Assembly (NCBI GenBank): GCA_949289215.1
Contig: CASENC010000045.1
Coordinates: 1 to 57,339 of the forward strand
Direction of reading: 5' to 3'
Source of the DNA: an uncultured Bacteroidales bacterium
GTDB taxonomy: Bacteria > Bacteroidota > Bacteroidia > Bacteroidales > Muribaculaceae
DNA length: 57,339 nt
Positions 39,518 through 48,177 of this stretch are shown here, in pieces; position 1 is the stretch's first letter, and every line of letters begins with the position of its first letter. The position numbers were made by a program, and so were the translations under genes. Below the pieces are notes generated by a model. That model saw only the letters and a list, made by a program, of their open reading frames with translations, did no database searches and had not been told where the DNA came from.

Positions 39518-40228
39518 TTAATTTTTTTCGGTTTGCAAATTGTTCAAAAATGCGTCATATAATCTGAGGCAATCGGCAAGCATCGACTGCACGCCCTTGC
39601 TGGTGATTGTGCCTCCCGATATGGCATCCACATAGTCGGCATCGTCAACAGGTTTCTGGCCTGCTTTCATGACATCGACCGAGCGGAATTTCCCATCCTT
39701 GTAAAGTTCCTTGCCGGCAAATTGCGACTGGAAATTTTCGGTGGCGATTTCCGCGCCCAACCCCGGGGTTTCGCCCGAGTGTGAGAAATATGCCCCGTAG
39801 ATTGTGTCGCCATCGTCTTCCACGGCCACATAGCCCCAAATCGGTCCCCACAATCCTGCACCATACACCGGCAACACATAAACCGTCTTGCCGTCGTCGG
39901 TGGTTGCCACAAACACCGGCAACTTACGTTCATTGTCGGCCTTTTTCACTTCACCGGCCATATTCACGCCAAAAGCATCGCCTTCGGTACGACCGCCATC
40001 GAGGTCGGTAAGGAATTCCCCTGTGATATACTTTTCATAGGTCTCCCCTACTTTTCCTTCAGGAGCCACCACGTGTATAGCGCTCAATATTTGCTGACGC
40101 TTGTCGTTGGCCACATTCTCGTCTTGCGCAGGCTTCAATGCCTGGTACACGAATGCGAGTGCCGCGCCCACCACGAGCACCATTATCGAAGAATAGATTA
40201 TCGTGTAAGTGTTACTTTGTGTATTCAT
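39518..40228 (-). CDS. nqrC: Na+-translocating NADH:quinone reductase subunit C
   Basis: 236 residues with one N-terminal helix and a periplasmic FMN domain. The covalent FMN site is T207 in DAISGGTITS; the usual motif is DxxSGAT, so the Ala is replaced by Gly here. It needs an ApbE flavin transferase, which is not encoded in the window. Confidence 0.97.
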   Translation of the reverse strand: MNTQSNTYTIIYSSIMVLVVGAALAFVYQALKPAQDENVANDKRQQILSAIHVVAPEGKVGETYEKYITGEFLTDLDGGRTEGDAFGVNMAGEVKKADNERKLPVFVATTDDGKTVYVLPVYGAGLWGPIWGYVAVEDDGDTIYGAYFSHSGETPGLGAEIATENFQSQFAGKELYKDGKFRSVDVMKAGQKPVDDADYVDAISGGTITSKGVQSMLADCLRLYDAFLNNLQTEKN

Positions 40229-40248
40229 AATTTCTTCCCCTCCACTTG

Positions 40249-41457
40249 TTAATTGTTCACCTTGGCTCGTTTCAAGCGACGCTTGATGTTAGATTGAACC
40301 ACGAAATAGTCGATGAGCGGAGCAAAGGCGTTCATCAACAGCACGGCAAGCATTGCACCTTCGGGATAGCCGCTGTTGTAAACACGTATCAAGATTGCAA
40401 TCACGCCTATCAAGAAACCATATATGAATTTCCCCGTCTCGGTACGTGCCCCGGTCACAGGGTCGGTAGCCATGAACACCGCGGCAAAGGCAAAACCGCC
40501 GAGGCACACCTGGTCGATTGGCGACAACGACGATGCCGGATAAGTAGCCGACGGGAACATATTGGCAATCCAGCCCATGAACAACCCTCCGGCAAACACC
40601 GACAACATTATCTTCCACGATGCAGTGCCTGTGAACAGCAATATGAACGCGCCTATCAAAATGCACAGCGTGGATGTTTCACCCACCGACCCGGGTATCA
40701 AGCCTATGAACGCATCGAGCGTGCTTATCGGCTCTCCCACAATATTGGTTATCTGCGGATTTGCCGTTGTGGCCGTAGCCACCTGCCCAAGCGGAGTGGC
40801 CCCTGAGAATGCATCGACCAGCGTTCCGCCGCCAAGGCCGAACACCGGCTCGGTTGCCACAAATGCGGCATCGCCCGACATCTTGGCCGGATAAGCGAAA
40901 AACAAGAACGCACGGGTGATAAGTGCAACATTAAATATGTTCATGCCCGTGCCGCCGAATATTTCCTTGGCGAAAATCACGGCAAAAGCCGTTGCCACGG
41001 CAATCATCCACAACGGAGTGTTGATGGGGCAAATGAGCGGAATAAGCAAACCGGTGACAAGGAAACCTTCCTGTATCTCGTGGTGGCGTATCTGCGCGCC
41101 TATGAACTCGATGCCAAGACCCACGACGTATGAAACCACTATGGTCGGGAGCAAGGCAGCAAGGCCATACAGGAACATATCCCAAAAACCGGCACCGGCC
41201 TGGCCTATGGCAAGGTAGTGCTGGTAACCTATATTATACATTCCGAACAACAAGCACGGCAAGAGCGACACTATCACCACGGTCATGGTGCGCTTCGAGT
41301 CGTTGCTGTCGTGAATGCTCACGCCCGAAGTAGATGTGGTATTGGGCGTGAACAGGAACGATTCAAACCCCTCAAACACCGACTGCAACTTGCTGTATTT
41401 GCCTCCGGGCATGAAATTGGGTTTAATCCTGCTAAGATAATTTCTTAAACCTTTCAC
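40249..41457 (-). CDS. nqrB: Na+-translocating NADH:quinone reductase subunit B
   Basis: 402 residues, about ten transmembrane helices, with the covalent FMN threonine T221 in DAFSGATPLGQ and a glycine-rich helix near GIEFIGAQIRHHEIQEGFLVTG. It holds FMN and riboflavin and contributes the quinone site and sodium channel. Confidence 0.97.
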   Translation of the reverse strand: MKGLRNYLSRIKPNFMPGGKYSKLQSVFEGFESFLFTPNTTSTSGVSIHDSNDSKRTMTVVIVSLLPCLLFGMYNIGYQHYLAIGQAGAGFWDMFLYGLAALLPTIVVSYVVGLGIEFIGAQIRHHEIQEGFLVTGLLIPLICPINTPLWMIAVATAFAVIFAKEIFGGTGMNIFNVALITRAFLFFAYPAKMSGDAAFVATEPVFGLGGGTLVDAFSGATPLGQVATATTANPQITNIVGEPISTLDAFIGLIPGSVGETSTLCILIGAFILLFTGTASWKIMLSVFAGGLFMGWIANMFPSATYPASSLSPIDQVCLGGFAFAAVFMATDPVTGARTETGKFIYGFLIGVIAILIRVYNSGYPEGAMLAVLLMNAFAPLIDYFVVQSNIKRRLKRAKVNN

Positions 41458-41478
41458 GTTGTATTTGTCTTTAAGGGG

Positions 41479-42804
41479 TTAATTCATTTCTTTATATAAT
41501 TTGTCGAGGCCCTCGCGCACTATCTTCTGCAACGGCAGCTTTGAGGTGTCGGCAAACTCGCACAGCGCAAAGTCCTCGGGAGCCACTTCATAAATGCCTA
41601 ATTGCTCCATCTTGTCGATGTCGAATGCTATTATCGACTTTATGAGATATTCGCCAAGTATGTCCATCGGCAGCATGCGGTCATATTCGCCCGACATTAT
41701 TATGGCGCGCTCGCCGCCATTCAGCTTGGCGTCAAACCGTGCAGGCTTGCCGCCGCCAAGCAGCCAGCGCGTGAACGAATGGTAAATGCTGAAACGGCGC
41801 GGGCTGAGCGAAGCCCAGCCAAGGAAGTCGGCCGGATTGGCGACTTCGGTTATCACCGATACCTGCCGGTATGGGAACCGCAAGTACCCGTCGGCTTGCA
41901 CATGGCTGCCGGTAAGCAAGTTGCCCGACACTATGCGGCAGTTGCCCGGCTCGTCAACGTCGTTGCCTATCAACGACGCCATGCTGCACCCCATGGTGCA
42001 ACGGGCGTAATGCGGACGTTTCACCGACTCGCCCACCACGGCCACAATCGTGCCGAAGGGCACCTCGCCGGTCGTGAACAGCTCGCCTATGCGCGCTGCC
42101 GTCACGGCATCGAGCGTCCACACGGTTTCGCCTTTGTTCACGGGTTTCACATTTGCAATCTGCACTCCTGCGTTGCCTGCCGGATGCGGCCCCACGAACG
42201 TATTCACCACGCATCCTTTCACCTCGGGCACCCAGTCGGGGCTGCAACCCAAGTAAACCTCGCCGTCGGTAAGCGATGCCAGCACTTCAATCCCTTTTTG
42301 CAGATACTTTTCCCTACCTTTAAGCAATAATGCGAAGTCGGGCGCAAGCGGAGCCGAGTCGAATGCCGTGACGAAAATGTCGCGCGGCTTTACCGACGGG
42401 TTGGGCACGATGTCGTATGGACGCTGGCGCATGGCGCACCACAGCCCCGACTCAAGCAGCAGCTCCCGTGCTCCAGCCTGCGCCACGTCAAGGCGGCGCG
42501 ACCTGCCGCTGCCGTCGGCCTCGATCACTATTGCCTCTATCTTGCGGCGTTCACCTCTCACCACGGCGGCAACGCGTCCCGCCACAGGGCTTGTCACTTT
42601 CACCTCGGGGTGGGTTTTGTCGTGATAAAGCACATCGCCTGCGGCAACACTGTCGCCCTCTTTTGCGTCAAGCCTTGGCACGACTCCGGTAAAATCGTCG
42701 GGAATTACCGCGAATGTAGTGCACTTGGCATCGGTGACAGTGATGTCGGCAATGGCTCCTTCCAAATTAAGGTTCAAACCTTTTTTAATCTTGATTTCAG
42801 CCAT
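41479..42804 (-). CDS. nqrA: Na+-translocating NADH:quinone reductase subunit A
   Basis: 441 residues, soluble cytoplasmic-side subunit starting MAEIKIKKGLNLNLEGA. It has the lipoyl-like N-terminal fold (EGDSVAAGDVLYHDKTHPEVKVTSP) and FVGPHPAGNAGVQI. First gene of nqrABCDEF, with the promoter about 27 nt upstream. Confidence 0.97.
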   Translation of the reverse strand: MAEIKIKKGLNLNLEGAIADITVTDAKCTTFAVIPDDFTGVVPRLDAKEGDSVAAGDVLYHDKTHPEVKVTSPVAGRVAAVVRGERRKIEAIVIEADGSGRSRRLDVAQAGARELLLESGLWCAMRQRPYDIVPNPSVKPRDIFVTAFDSAPLAPDFALLLKGREKYLQKGIEVLASLTDGEVYLGCSPDWVPEVKGCVVNTFVGPHPAGNAGVQIANVKPVNKGETVWTLDAVTAARIGELFTTGEVPFGTIVAVVGESVKRPHYARCTMGCSMASLIGNDVDEPGNCRIVSGNLLTGSHVQADGYLRFPYRQVSVITEVANPADFLGWASLSPRRFSIYHSFTRWLLGGGKPARFDAKLNGGERAIIMSGEYDRMLPMDILGEYLIKSIIAFDIDKMEQLGIYEVAPEDFALCEFADTSKLPLQKIVREGLDKLYKEMN

Positions 42805-42830
42805 TTTTGCAAGTCTGTTAATATTTTGCG

Positions 42831-42838
42831 CAAAGTTA
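42831..42838 (-). promoter_or_regulatory. -7 box of the nqr operon
   Basis: Minus strand TAACTTTG (42838-42831), 27 nt before the nqrA ATG; the -33 region reads TTTAAA and is only a partial match. Confidence 0.55.
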
Positions 42839-43016
42839 TTGAAAATATTCAGAGCCTGTTTAAATTTTTTTCAGAAAATTGCACCACATTTGCAGCAACT
42901 ACTACATTTTATAGCACACAGCAACGGCAAATGTCGCACAACATAGCTTTGCAACATGAAACTGTGTGTTTAACAACATATTTTGTTGCATTCTTGAAAA
43001 AAAAGGCATGGCAACG

Positions 43017-43047
43017 TTGGCGAATTGAAATATTTATAATACATTTG
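43017..43047 (+). promoter_or_regulatory. promoter of the exbB-tonB operon
   Basis: TTG at 43017-43019, 20 nt, TACATTTG at 43040-43047. The predicted start near 43054 leaves a leader of about 250 nt. Confidence 0.75.
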
Positions 43048-43053
43048 CCTTAA

Positions 43054-43307
43054 CTTTTTACAGATAGACAAGGAAGGAATGTGATGCTGACGGCTTCCAC
43101 TTGCAAAAACCTATTGAAAGCCAAGGAGCTGGCGCACTCCATGTAGCACATAAAAGGTGCCATGGGAGTTGCACTTATTTGTATAGCGACCTCAATTACG
43201 CCATCATTTGTTATGTCTGTACCTGCAAAGTTTGAAAAACTGTTTTTTTGACTAATAACATTAACAACAACTAACAATTATTTTTTAACAATTTTATTCA
43301 TTTAATT
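43054..43307 (+). promoter_or_regulatory. long untranslated leader of exbB, possibly structured
   Basis: About 250 nt with no open gene in the plus direction. Segment 43134-43175 can fold as gcactccatg with catgggagttgc around an inner loop. It matches no riboswitch that I recognise, and may only be an untranslated leader. Confidence 0.35.
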
Positions 43308-44129
43308 ATGGAAACAAAAAAGCCTAACGAAACTCCTAAGAAATCTGGGGCTGTAGTAAGCAATGTTCGCGGAATCAAAAATGCATTCTTGGTAATCATT
43401 GCCTGTTTCATTGTTGCTCTTTGCATCTTCCTGTTCATTCTTGGGAATCCTTCCAACTTCAACGAAGCCGGTCACCCCATCAACCTGCTTGGTACCGTTT
43501 ACATGGGTGGATTCGTTGTACCTATCCTTCAATGCTGCTTCTTGACAGTTATCGTGCTGTCGGTTGAGCGCTGGATTGCTCTTGCTTCTGCCAAGGGTAA
43601 AGGTAGCATCACCAAGTTTGTTGCTAATGTAAAGAAAGAACTTGCTGCCAACAACATCGCAGCTGCTCAAGACCTTTGCCGCAAGCAACAAGGTTCGGTT
43701 GGCGCAATCGTTTACGCTACGCTCCTCAAGTATGACGAAATGGACAAGAACACCATCCTTGAGAAGGAACAAAAAATCACTATGATCCAAAAGGAACTCG
43801 AAGAAGCTACTGCTCTCGAAATGCCTTCGTTGCAACAAAACCTTCCTATCGTTGCTACCCTCACAACCCTCGGTACTCTTCTCGGTCTTCTCGGTACTGT
43901 GTTGGGTATGATCAAGTCATTCCAGGCTCTTTCTGCTTCAGGTGCTCCTGACTCTACCGAGTTGTCAACCGGTATTTCCGAGGCACTTGTTAACACTGCA
44001 TTCGGTATCGCAACAGGTGCTTGCGCCGTTATTTCTTATAACTTCTTCACCAACAAGATCGATAACCTCACCTACGCTATTGACGAATTAGGCTTCTCGA
44101 TCGTTCAAACATTTGCCGCTACTCACTAA
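43308..44129 (+). CDS. exbB: MotA/TolQ/ExbB proton channel family protein
   Basis: 273 residues. Helices at about 24-46 and 60-85, a cytoplasmic region, and helices at about 180-210 and 225-250 with the pattern LPIVATLTTLGTLLGLLGTV and VNTAFGIATGACAVISYNFF. It forms the channel part that turns the ion gradient into work through TonB at the outer membrane. First of an operon with two exbD genes and tonB. Confidence 0.95.
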   Translation: METKKPNETPKKSGAVVSNVRGIKNAFLVIIACFIVALCIFLFILGNPSNFNEAGHPINLLGTVYMGGFVVPILQCCFLTVIVLSVERWIALASAKGKGSITKFVANVKKELAANNIAAAQDLCRKQQGSVGAIVYATLLKYDEMDKNTILEKEQKITMIQKELEEATALEMPSLQQNLPIVATLTTLGTLLGLLGTVLGMIKSFQALSASGAPDSTELSTGISEALVNTAFGIATGACAVISYNFFTNKIDNLTYAIDELGFSIVQTFAATH

Positions 44130-44205
44130 TTCACTTATGAGTGGTGAAAGGCAAACTACACAAAACAACCTGAACAATTTATAAGAATAATAACGCAAGA
44201 TTAAT

Positions 44206-44907
44206 ATGGGAAAAGTTAAAATCAAAAGGAAGAGTACGCTCATCGATATGACCGCGATGAGTGACGTTACTGTACTTTTGCTTACTTTCTTCATGTTGAC
44301 ATCTACATTCTTGCAAAAAGAACCTATTACGGTGATAACACCGTCGTCAGTTTCGGAAATCAAAGTACCCACGGCAAACCTTGTCACAGTACTCGTCTCT
44401 CCGAAAGGCAACGTGTTTATCTCCTTGGCTGGCGACAAAGACTCAACCTATTCAAGTGAAAACATGAGGGCCGAGCTTATCAAGAATGTAGTCGCAAGAT
44501 ATAACGATGTATATAACACCAACATACAGCTCACAGCGTCGGAAGTGACAACCTTTGCCAGAACAAATATGTTCGGCGTAGGCATAAAGGAGCTTAAAGG
44601 TTGGCTCGACCTTTCTCAAGAAAAGAGGGACGAATACATCGATCCGGCTAAGAATCCCAAGGCTGGCATTCCTATCGACATGAACCAAAACCTGGAACGC
44701 CCCAACGAATTCCAAATTTGGATGAATTGCATTTACAATTTGACCAACCCAAATATGGAAGGAGCTATCAAGCGCGGCGAAGGTATTGCAATCAAAGCCG
44801 ATAAGAGTACAACCTACGACAAGATTCAAGTCGTGATGGACAATCTGCAGACAATGAAGATGAATAAGTTTAGTTTAATGACTGCTTTAAAAAGTGAGGA
44901 CGAATAG
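44206..44907 (+). CDS. exbD: biopolymer transport protein ExbD/TolR, copy 1
   Basis: 233 residues; N-terminal cytoplasmic tail, one transmembrane helix with the channel aspartate near residue 15-20 (STLIDMTAMSDVTVLLLTFFML), then a larger periplasmic domain than usual (about 45-233; E. coli ExbD has 141 residues). It differs markedly from copy 2, so the channel probably uses two kinds of ExbD. Confidence 0.93.
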   Translation: MGKVKIKRKSTLIDMTAMSDVTVLLLTFFMLTSTFLQKEPITVITPSSVSEIKVPTANLVTVLVSPKGNVFISLAGDKDSTYSSENMRAELIKNVVARYNDVYNTNIQLTASEVTTFARTNMFGVGIKELKGWLDLSQEKRDEYIDPAKNPKAGIPIDMNQNLERPNEFQIWMNCIYNLTNPNMEGAIKRGEGIAIKADKSTTYDKIQVVMDNLQTMKMNKFSLMTALKSEDE

Positions 44908-44910
44908 TAT

Positions 44911-45651
44911 ATGGCACAAATAGATACAGGTGGTGACAGCGGAAAAGGCAAGTCACACCAAAAGAAAATGTCAATCCACGTCGATTTTACCCCGATGGTG
45001 GACATGAACATGCTTTTGATTACCTTCTTCATGCTGTGTACTACAATGATTAAGTCCCAAACACTGCAAATCAGCCTGCCTACCAACGAAAAGGTGGAAA
45101 AGGAACAGCAGAACAAGGTAAAGCAATCAGAAGCTATCACTGTAATCCTTGACAGCGACATCGACGCAGAAGGCGCTCCCACAAAGAACTACCTTTACTA
45201 CTATGAAGGTATGCCTCCTGTAAACGAGGAAGGACAAATCGACCTGGCCCTCAACCCAATGAAGACCGAGGAATTCCTTCCCAATGAAGCCAACGGCGCT
45301 GCTCAAGGCATGCGTAAGATTTTCCAGGAACGCAACAAGGAAGTTGTTACTCGTATCAACGAACTTAAAGCAAAATGGAAAAACAAGGAACTGGCATCGA
45401 CCGAAGCCGCCAATGACAGTGTTTACCAGGCTCGTGCAAAGGAAATCCGTAACGACTCTACTTTGAAACGTCCGGTAGTCATCATCAAGGCGACTCCCAA
45501 TGCATCATACGAAAGTTTAGTTACTGCTCTTGACGAAATGCAAATCAACAGCATCAGCCGTTACCAGATCGACCGAATCAGCCACAACGACTCGGTTATG
45601 ATGATGGCAGTCAAGGGTATCCCTTATGGTCAGGAAACCGCCAAAGAATGA
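44911..45651 (+). CDS. exbD: biopolymer transport protein ExbD/TolR, copy 2
   Basis: 246 residues. HVDFTPMVDMNMLLITFFMLC holds the conserved aspartate in the single helix; the periplasmic region (about 50-246) is long and charged. It starts 3 nt after the stop of copy 1. Confidence 0.93.
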   Translation: MAQIDTGGDSGKGKSHQKKMSIHVDFTPMVDMNMLLITFFMLCTTMIKSQTLQISLPTNEKVEKEQQNKVKQSEAITVILDSDIDAEGAPTKNYLYYYEGMPPVNEEGQIDLALNPMKTEEFLPNEANGAAQGMRKIFQERNKEVVTRINELKAKWKNKELASTEAANDSVYQARAKEIRNDSTLKRPVVIIKATPNASYESLVTALDEMQINSISRYQIDRISHNDSVMMMAVKGIPYGQETAKE

Positions 45652-45685
45652 TGATGGATTTATTAACTTGTAAAGACTAAGAATT

Positions 45686-46543
45686 ATGGCAAAAGACGTA
45701 GATCTCTCATCGCAAGAATGGCGCGACCTTATATTCGACCATCGTAACAAAGACTTCGGAGCATATGTTCTCCGCAAAAATTCGGTATCTCGCCACAACA
45801 AGGCTATGATTGTGGTTGTGGTTTTCCTTATACTCGTAGTGGTTTTATCATACGTAGTTAAAGGAATTCAACAAGCCATCGAAGAATCTCGCCCGAAGGA
45901 CGAAATCGAACAGGTAATGGTGAACATCGCCACCGAAGAAGTTGAAGAGGAAGAGGAAGAAGAAGTTCAGGAACGCTATGAAGAACCAGAACCCGAAGCC
46001 CTTCCCGAAGAAATCTTGAACACTGTGAAGGTTACCGAAATCCTTATTGCCGAAGATGAGGACGTAAAAGCCGAAGATGAAATCAAGAGTGCCGATGAGT
46101 TGCAAGCAACCGAAACGGCATTCGGACAAACCAACTTCGACCAAGGTACCGACGACCGTAACGTAGTACGCGAGCATAAAGACGAAGTTATCGTTGAAGA
46201 AAAGACTCCGGAACCCGAACAAGTATTTACCGCCGTTGAGCAGATGCCTGCATTCCCCGGTGGTGATGCCGAGCTCATGAAGTATCTTTCTTCTCACATC
46301 AACTATCCGCCGATGGCTATGGAAAACAACATTCAAGGACGTGTTATCGTTCAATTCGTTGTTACCAAGACCGGTAAGGTAGGTGAAGTGAAAGTGGTTC
46401 GTGGTGTTGACCGCGACCTCGATAACGAAGCCGTTCGCGTGGTTAAGTCACTGCCCGACTTCATTCCGGGTCGTATGAACGGCCAGGCTGTGAACGTGTG
46501 GTACACTCTGCCCGTTACCTTCAAGCTCCAAGGTGTAAACTAA
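45686..46543 (+). CDS. tonB: TonB family energy-transducer protein
   Basis: 285 residues. A short cytoplasmic N-terminus (EWRDLIFDHRNKDFGAYVLR, typical of Bacteroidota TonB) is followed by a helix (about 41-60), a Glu-rich stretch (86-110) in place of the Pro-Lys region of E. coli TonB, and the TonB_C domain (about 195-283: FPGGDAELMKYLSSHINYPP ... GRVIVQFVV). It passes energy to SusC-like and other outer-membrane receptors. Confidence 0.96.
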   Translation: MAKDVDLSSQEWRDLIFDHRNKDFGAYVLRKNSVSRHNKAMIVVVVFLILVVVLSYVVKGIQQAIEESRPKDEIEQVMVNIATEEVEEEEEEEVQERYEEPEPEALPEEILNTVKVTEILIAEDEDVKAEDEIKSADELQATETAFGQTNFDQGTDDRNVVREHKDEVIVEEKTPEPEQVFTAVEQMPAFPGGDAELMKYLSSHINYPPMAMENNIQGRVIVQFVVTKTGKVGEVKVVRGVDRDLDNEAVRVVKSLPDFIPGRMNGQAVNVWYTLPVTFKLQGVN

Positions 46544-46567
46544 TCTTTCACAGATTATACCTATAAG

Positions 46568-46603
46568 AAAAATGCCTTTCCCTCCCGGGAAAGGCATTTT
46601 TCT
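46568..46603. terminator. strong bidirectional terminator after tonB
   Basis: aaaaatgcctttccc pairs with gggaaaggcattttt (15 bp) around a 4-nt loop; the T-rich arm gives the U tract. The genes beyond (46901 onward) therefore probably have their own promoter. Confidence 0.9.
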
Positions 46604-46900
46604 TATACCACACCCGCTGCCCCCCGTATCCACGCCGCGACACATTTCCCTTAAAGAACAAGCCGATCACCTTGCCCCGATATTTTTACCAAAATTTATC
46701 ATACAAAAAGCCCTTATGGTTAAGAATATCTAATAACAATCAGAAAATGGTTAAACCAACACTTTTTTTATGTAACTTTACGCTGCAAGAGTGTGACAAC
46801 TACGACTTGTGTGGGAAACCAATAAAACCGGGACTGATGTCCGCCACAAGTATAGCAACATGGTCGTTCTCACGCATACCTTAAAATAGAACTAAAAAAA
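46604..46900 (+). promoter_or_regulatory. intergenic region with a weak promoter for 46901-49923
   Basis: About 300 nt without a convincing gene. A -7-like TAACTTTA stands at 46773-46780, some 120 nt before the next ATG. A 70-residue open frame starting with TTG at 46672 shows no recognisable protein features. Confidence 0.35.
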
Positions 46901-47155
46901 ATGACCGAAATAAGAAAAAACGAACCCACAAGCAAACAGACATCTCAAGCCCAAAATGCAACCGGCGTGAACCAATGGGTTAAATATGCTTTTGGCATAT
47001 TCATGATTGCAATATACATCGGGATGGGTTACCTGATGTTTGTCAACTTCTTCGGCTGGGGCGACGACTTCACTTGGGCTCGCTACAGCCTCGGGGCGTT
47101 GTTTGTACTATATGGCTTTTGGCGGGCCTATCGTCAAATCAAAGGAATCAGATAA
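46901..47155 (+). CDS. small two-helix membrane protein
   Basis: 84 residues: a polar N-terminal tail (1-25), two transmembrane helices (about 28-50 and 60-76) and a basic end. No family name is certain, but a small membrane gene in this place next to exbBD-tonB genes occurs in other Bacteroidales as far as I recall. It lies 25 nt before the PstS-like gene. Confidence 0.7.
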   Translation: MTEIRKNEPTSKQTSQAQNATGVNQWVKYAFGIFMIAIYIGMGYLMFVNFFGWGDDFTWARYSLGALFVLYGFWRAYRQIKGIR

Positions 47156-47180
47156 CACTTAATGCAAGGAGTGAACGACT

Positions 47181-48143
47181 ATGATTAACAAATATATTGC
47201 CACTGCAATTCTATCGGTTGCCCTTGCGGCCACATCTTGCCACAAGACTACCGACTCGTCAACATCGGGATTTACCACACTGATGTGCGACCAAACGTTT
47301 GAAAACATCATACAACAGGAAATCGATGTCTTTGAATACACCTACCCCAATGCCAGCATTATACCATACTACATCGATGCACATTCGGCCATCGATTCGA
47401 TGCTCGACGGGCGCACACCACTCATTGTCACAGCACAAGAGTTGACTAAAGAACAACGCGATTACCTGCAAAGCAAAAACCGCTTCCCTGCACGCACACA
47501 ACGCATTGCCGTCGATGCAATTGCCGTGATTGTCAACAAGGATAACGACATCGATGAACTGTCTATTTCGGAACTACGCGATATACTGTCGGGAAAGACC
47601 CCACTGTGGAGCGACGTGTTCCCATCGAAACTCGATACTATCAGGGTAATTTTCGACCACCCGGGATCGAGCATTGTGAAATATGTCAACGACTCAATAA
47701 TGCGCGGAGAGAAATTCGGGCGTGTATATTCGGTCGATAGCCTGCAACAAGTGTTTACCGAGGTTGAACACCGCCGCAATGCCATTGGCTTCATCGGGGT
47801 GAGCTGGATTACCGCCGACCTCGAAAATTCAACCACAACAATGGAACAGCGCATGGCCGACCTCAACAAGAATGACACCGCCGCAATCGATTTCTCAAGC
47901 AAAATCAAGGTGATGAAAATACGCCGTGACGACGAGATCGAGGCTTTCAAGCCATATCAGGCATACATCTATGACGGTAGTTATCCGTTGTTCCGCAGCG
48001 TGTATGTCACCACCACCGAGCCCAACGGGTCGCTGCCACATGGCTTCTACTCGTTCCTTTCGGGTTTCATCGGGCAGAAAATAATCCTTAACACCGGCGT
48101 GATGCCTGCCTATGTGCAGCCGCGCGTTGTGGCACTGAATTAA
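47181..48143 (+). CDS. PstS-like substrate-binding lipoprotein
   Basis: 320 residues with a lipobox ending at C20 (LAATSC), preceded by a clear AAGGAG 9 nt before the ATG. The PBP_like/PstS fold is suggested by IIQQEIDVFEYTYPN, TQRIAVDAIAVIVNKDN (the strand that binds anion in PstS), LRDILSGKTPLW and NAIGFIGVSW. No permease or ATPase genes are beside it, so it may serve the neighbouring TonB energising system or bind a ligand for signalling rather than feed an ABC transporter. Confidence 0.88.
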   Translation: MINKYIATAILSVALAATSCHKTTDSSTSGFTTLMCDQTFENIIQQEIDVFEYTYPNASIIPYYIDAHSAIDSMLDGRTPLIVTAQELTKEQRDYLQSKNRFPARTQRIAVDAIAVIVNKDNDIDELSISELRDILSGKTPLWSDVFPSKLDTIRVIFDHPGSSIVKYVNDSIMRGEKFGRVYSVDSLQQVFTEVEHRRNAIGFIGVSWITADLENSTTTMEQRMADLNKNDTAAIDFSSKIKVMKIRRDDEIEAFKPYQAYIYDGSYPLFRSVYVTTTEPNGSLPHGFYSFLSGFIGQKIILNTGVMPAYVQPRVVALN

Positions 48144-48177
48144 GCAACTAAAAATTAACTCGTAAATACAAATCAAA

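Noticed and set aside
46672-46884. 70-codon open frame before the small membrane protein gene
   Set aside because: TTG start, no signal, helix or motif pattern, and it crosses the only promoter-like box of the region.
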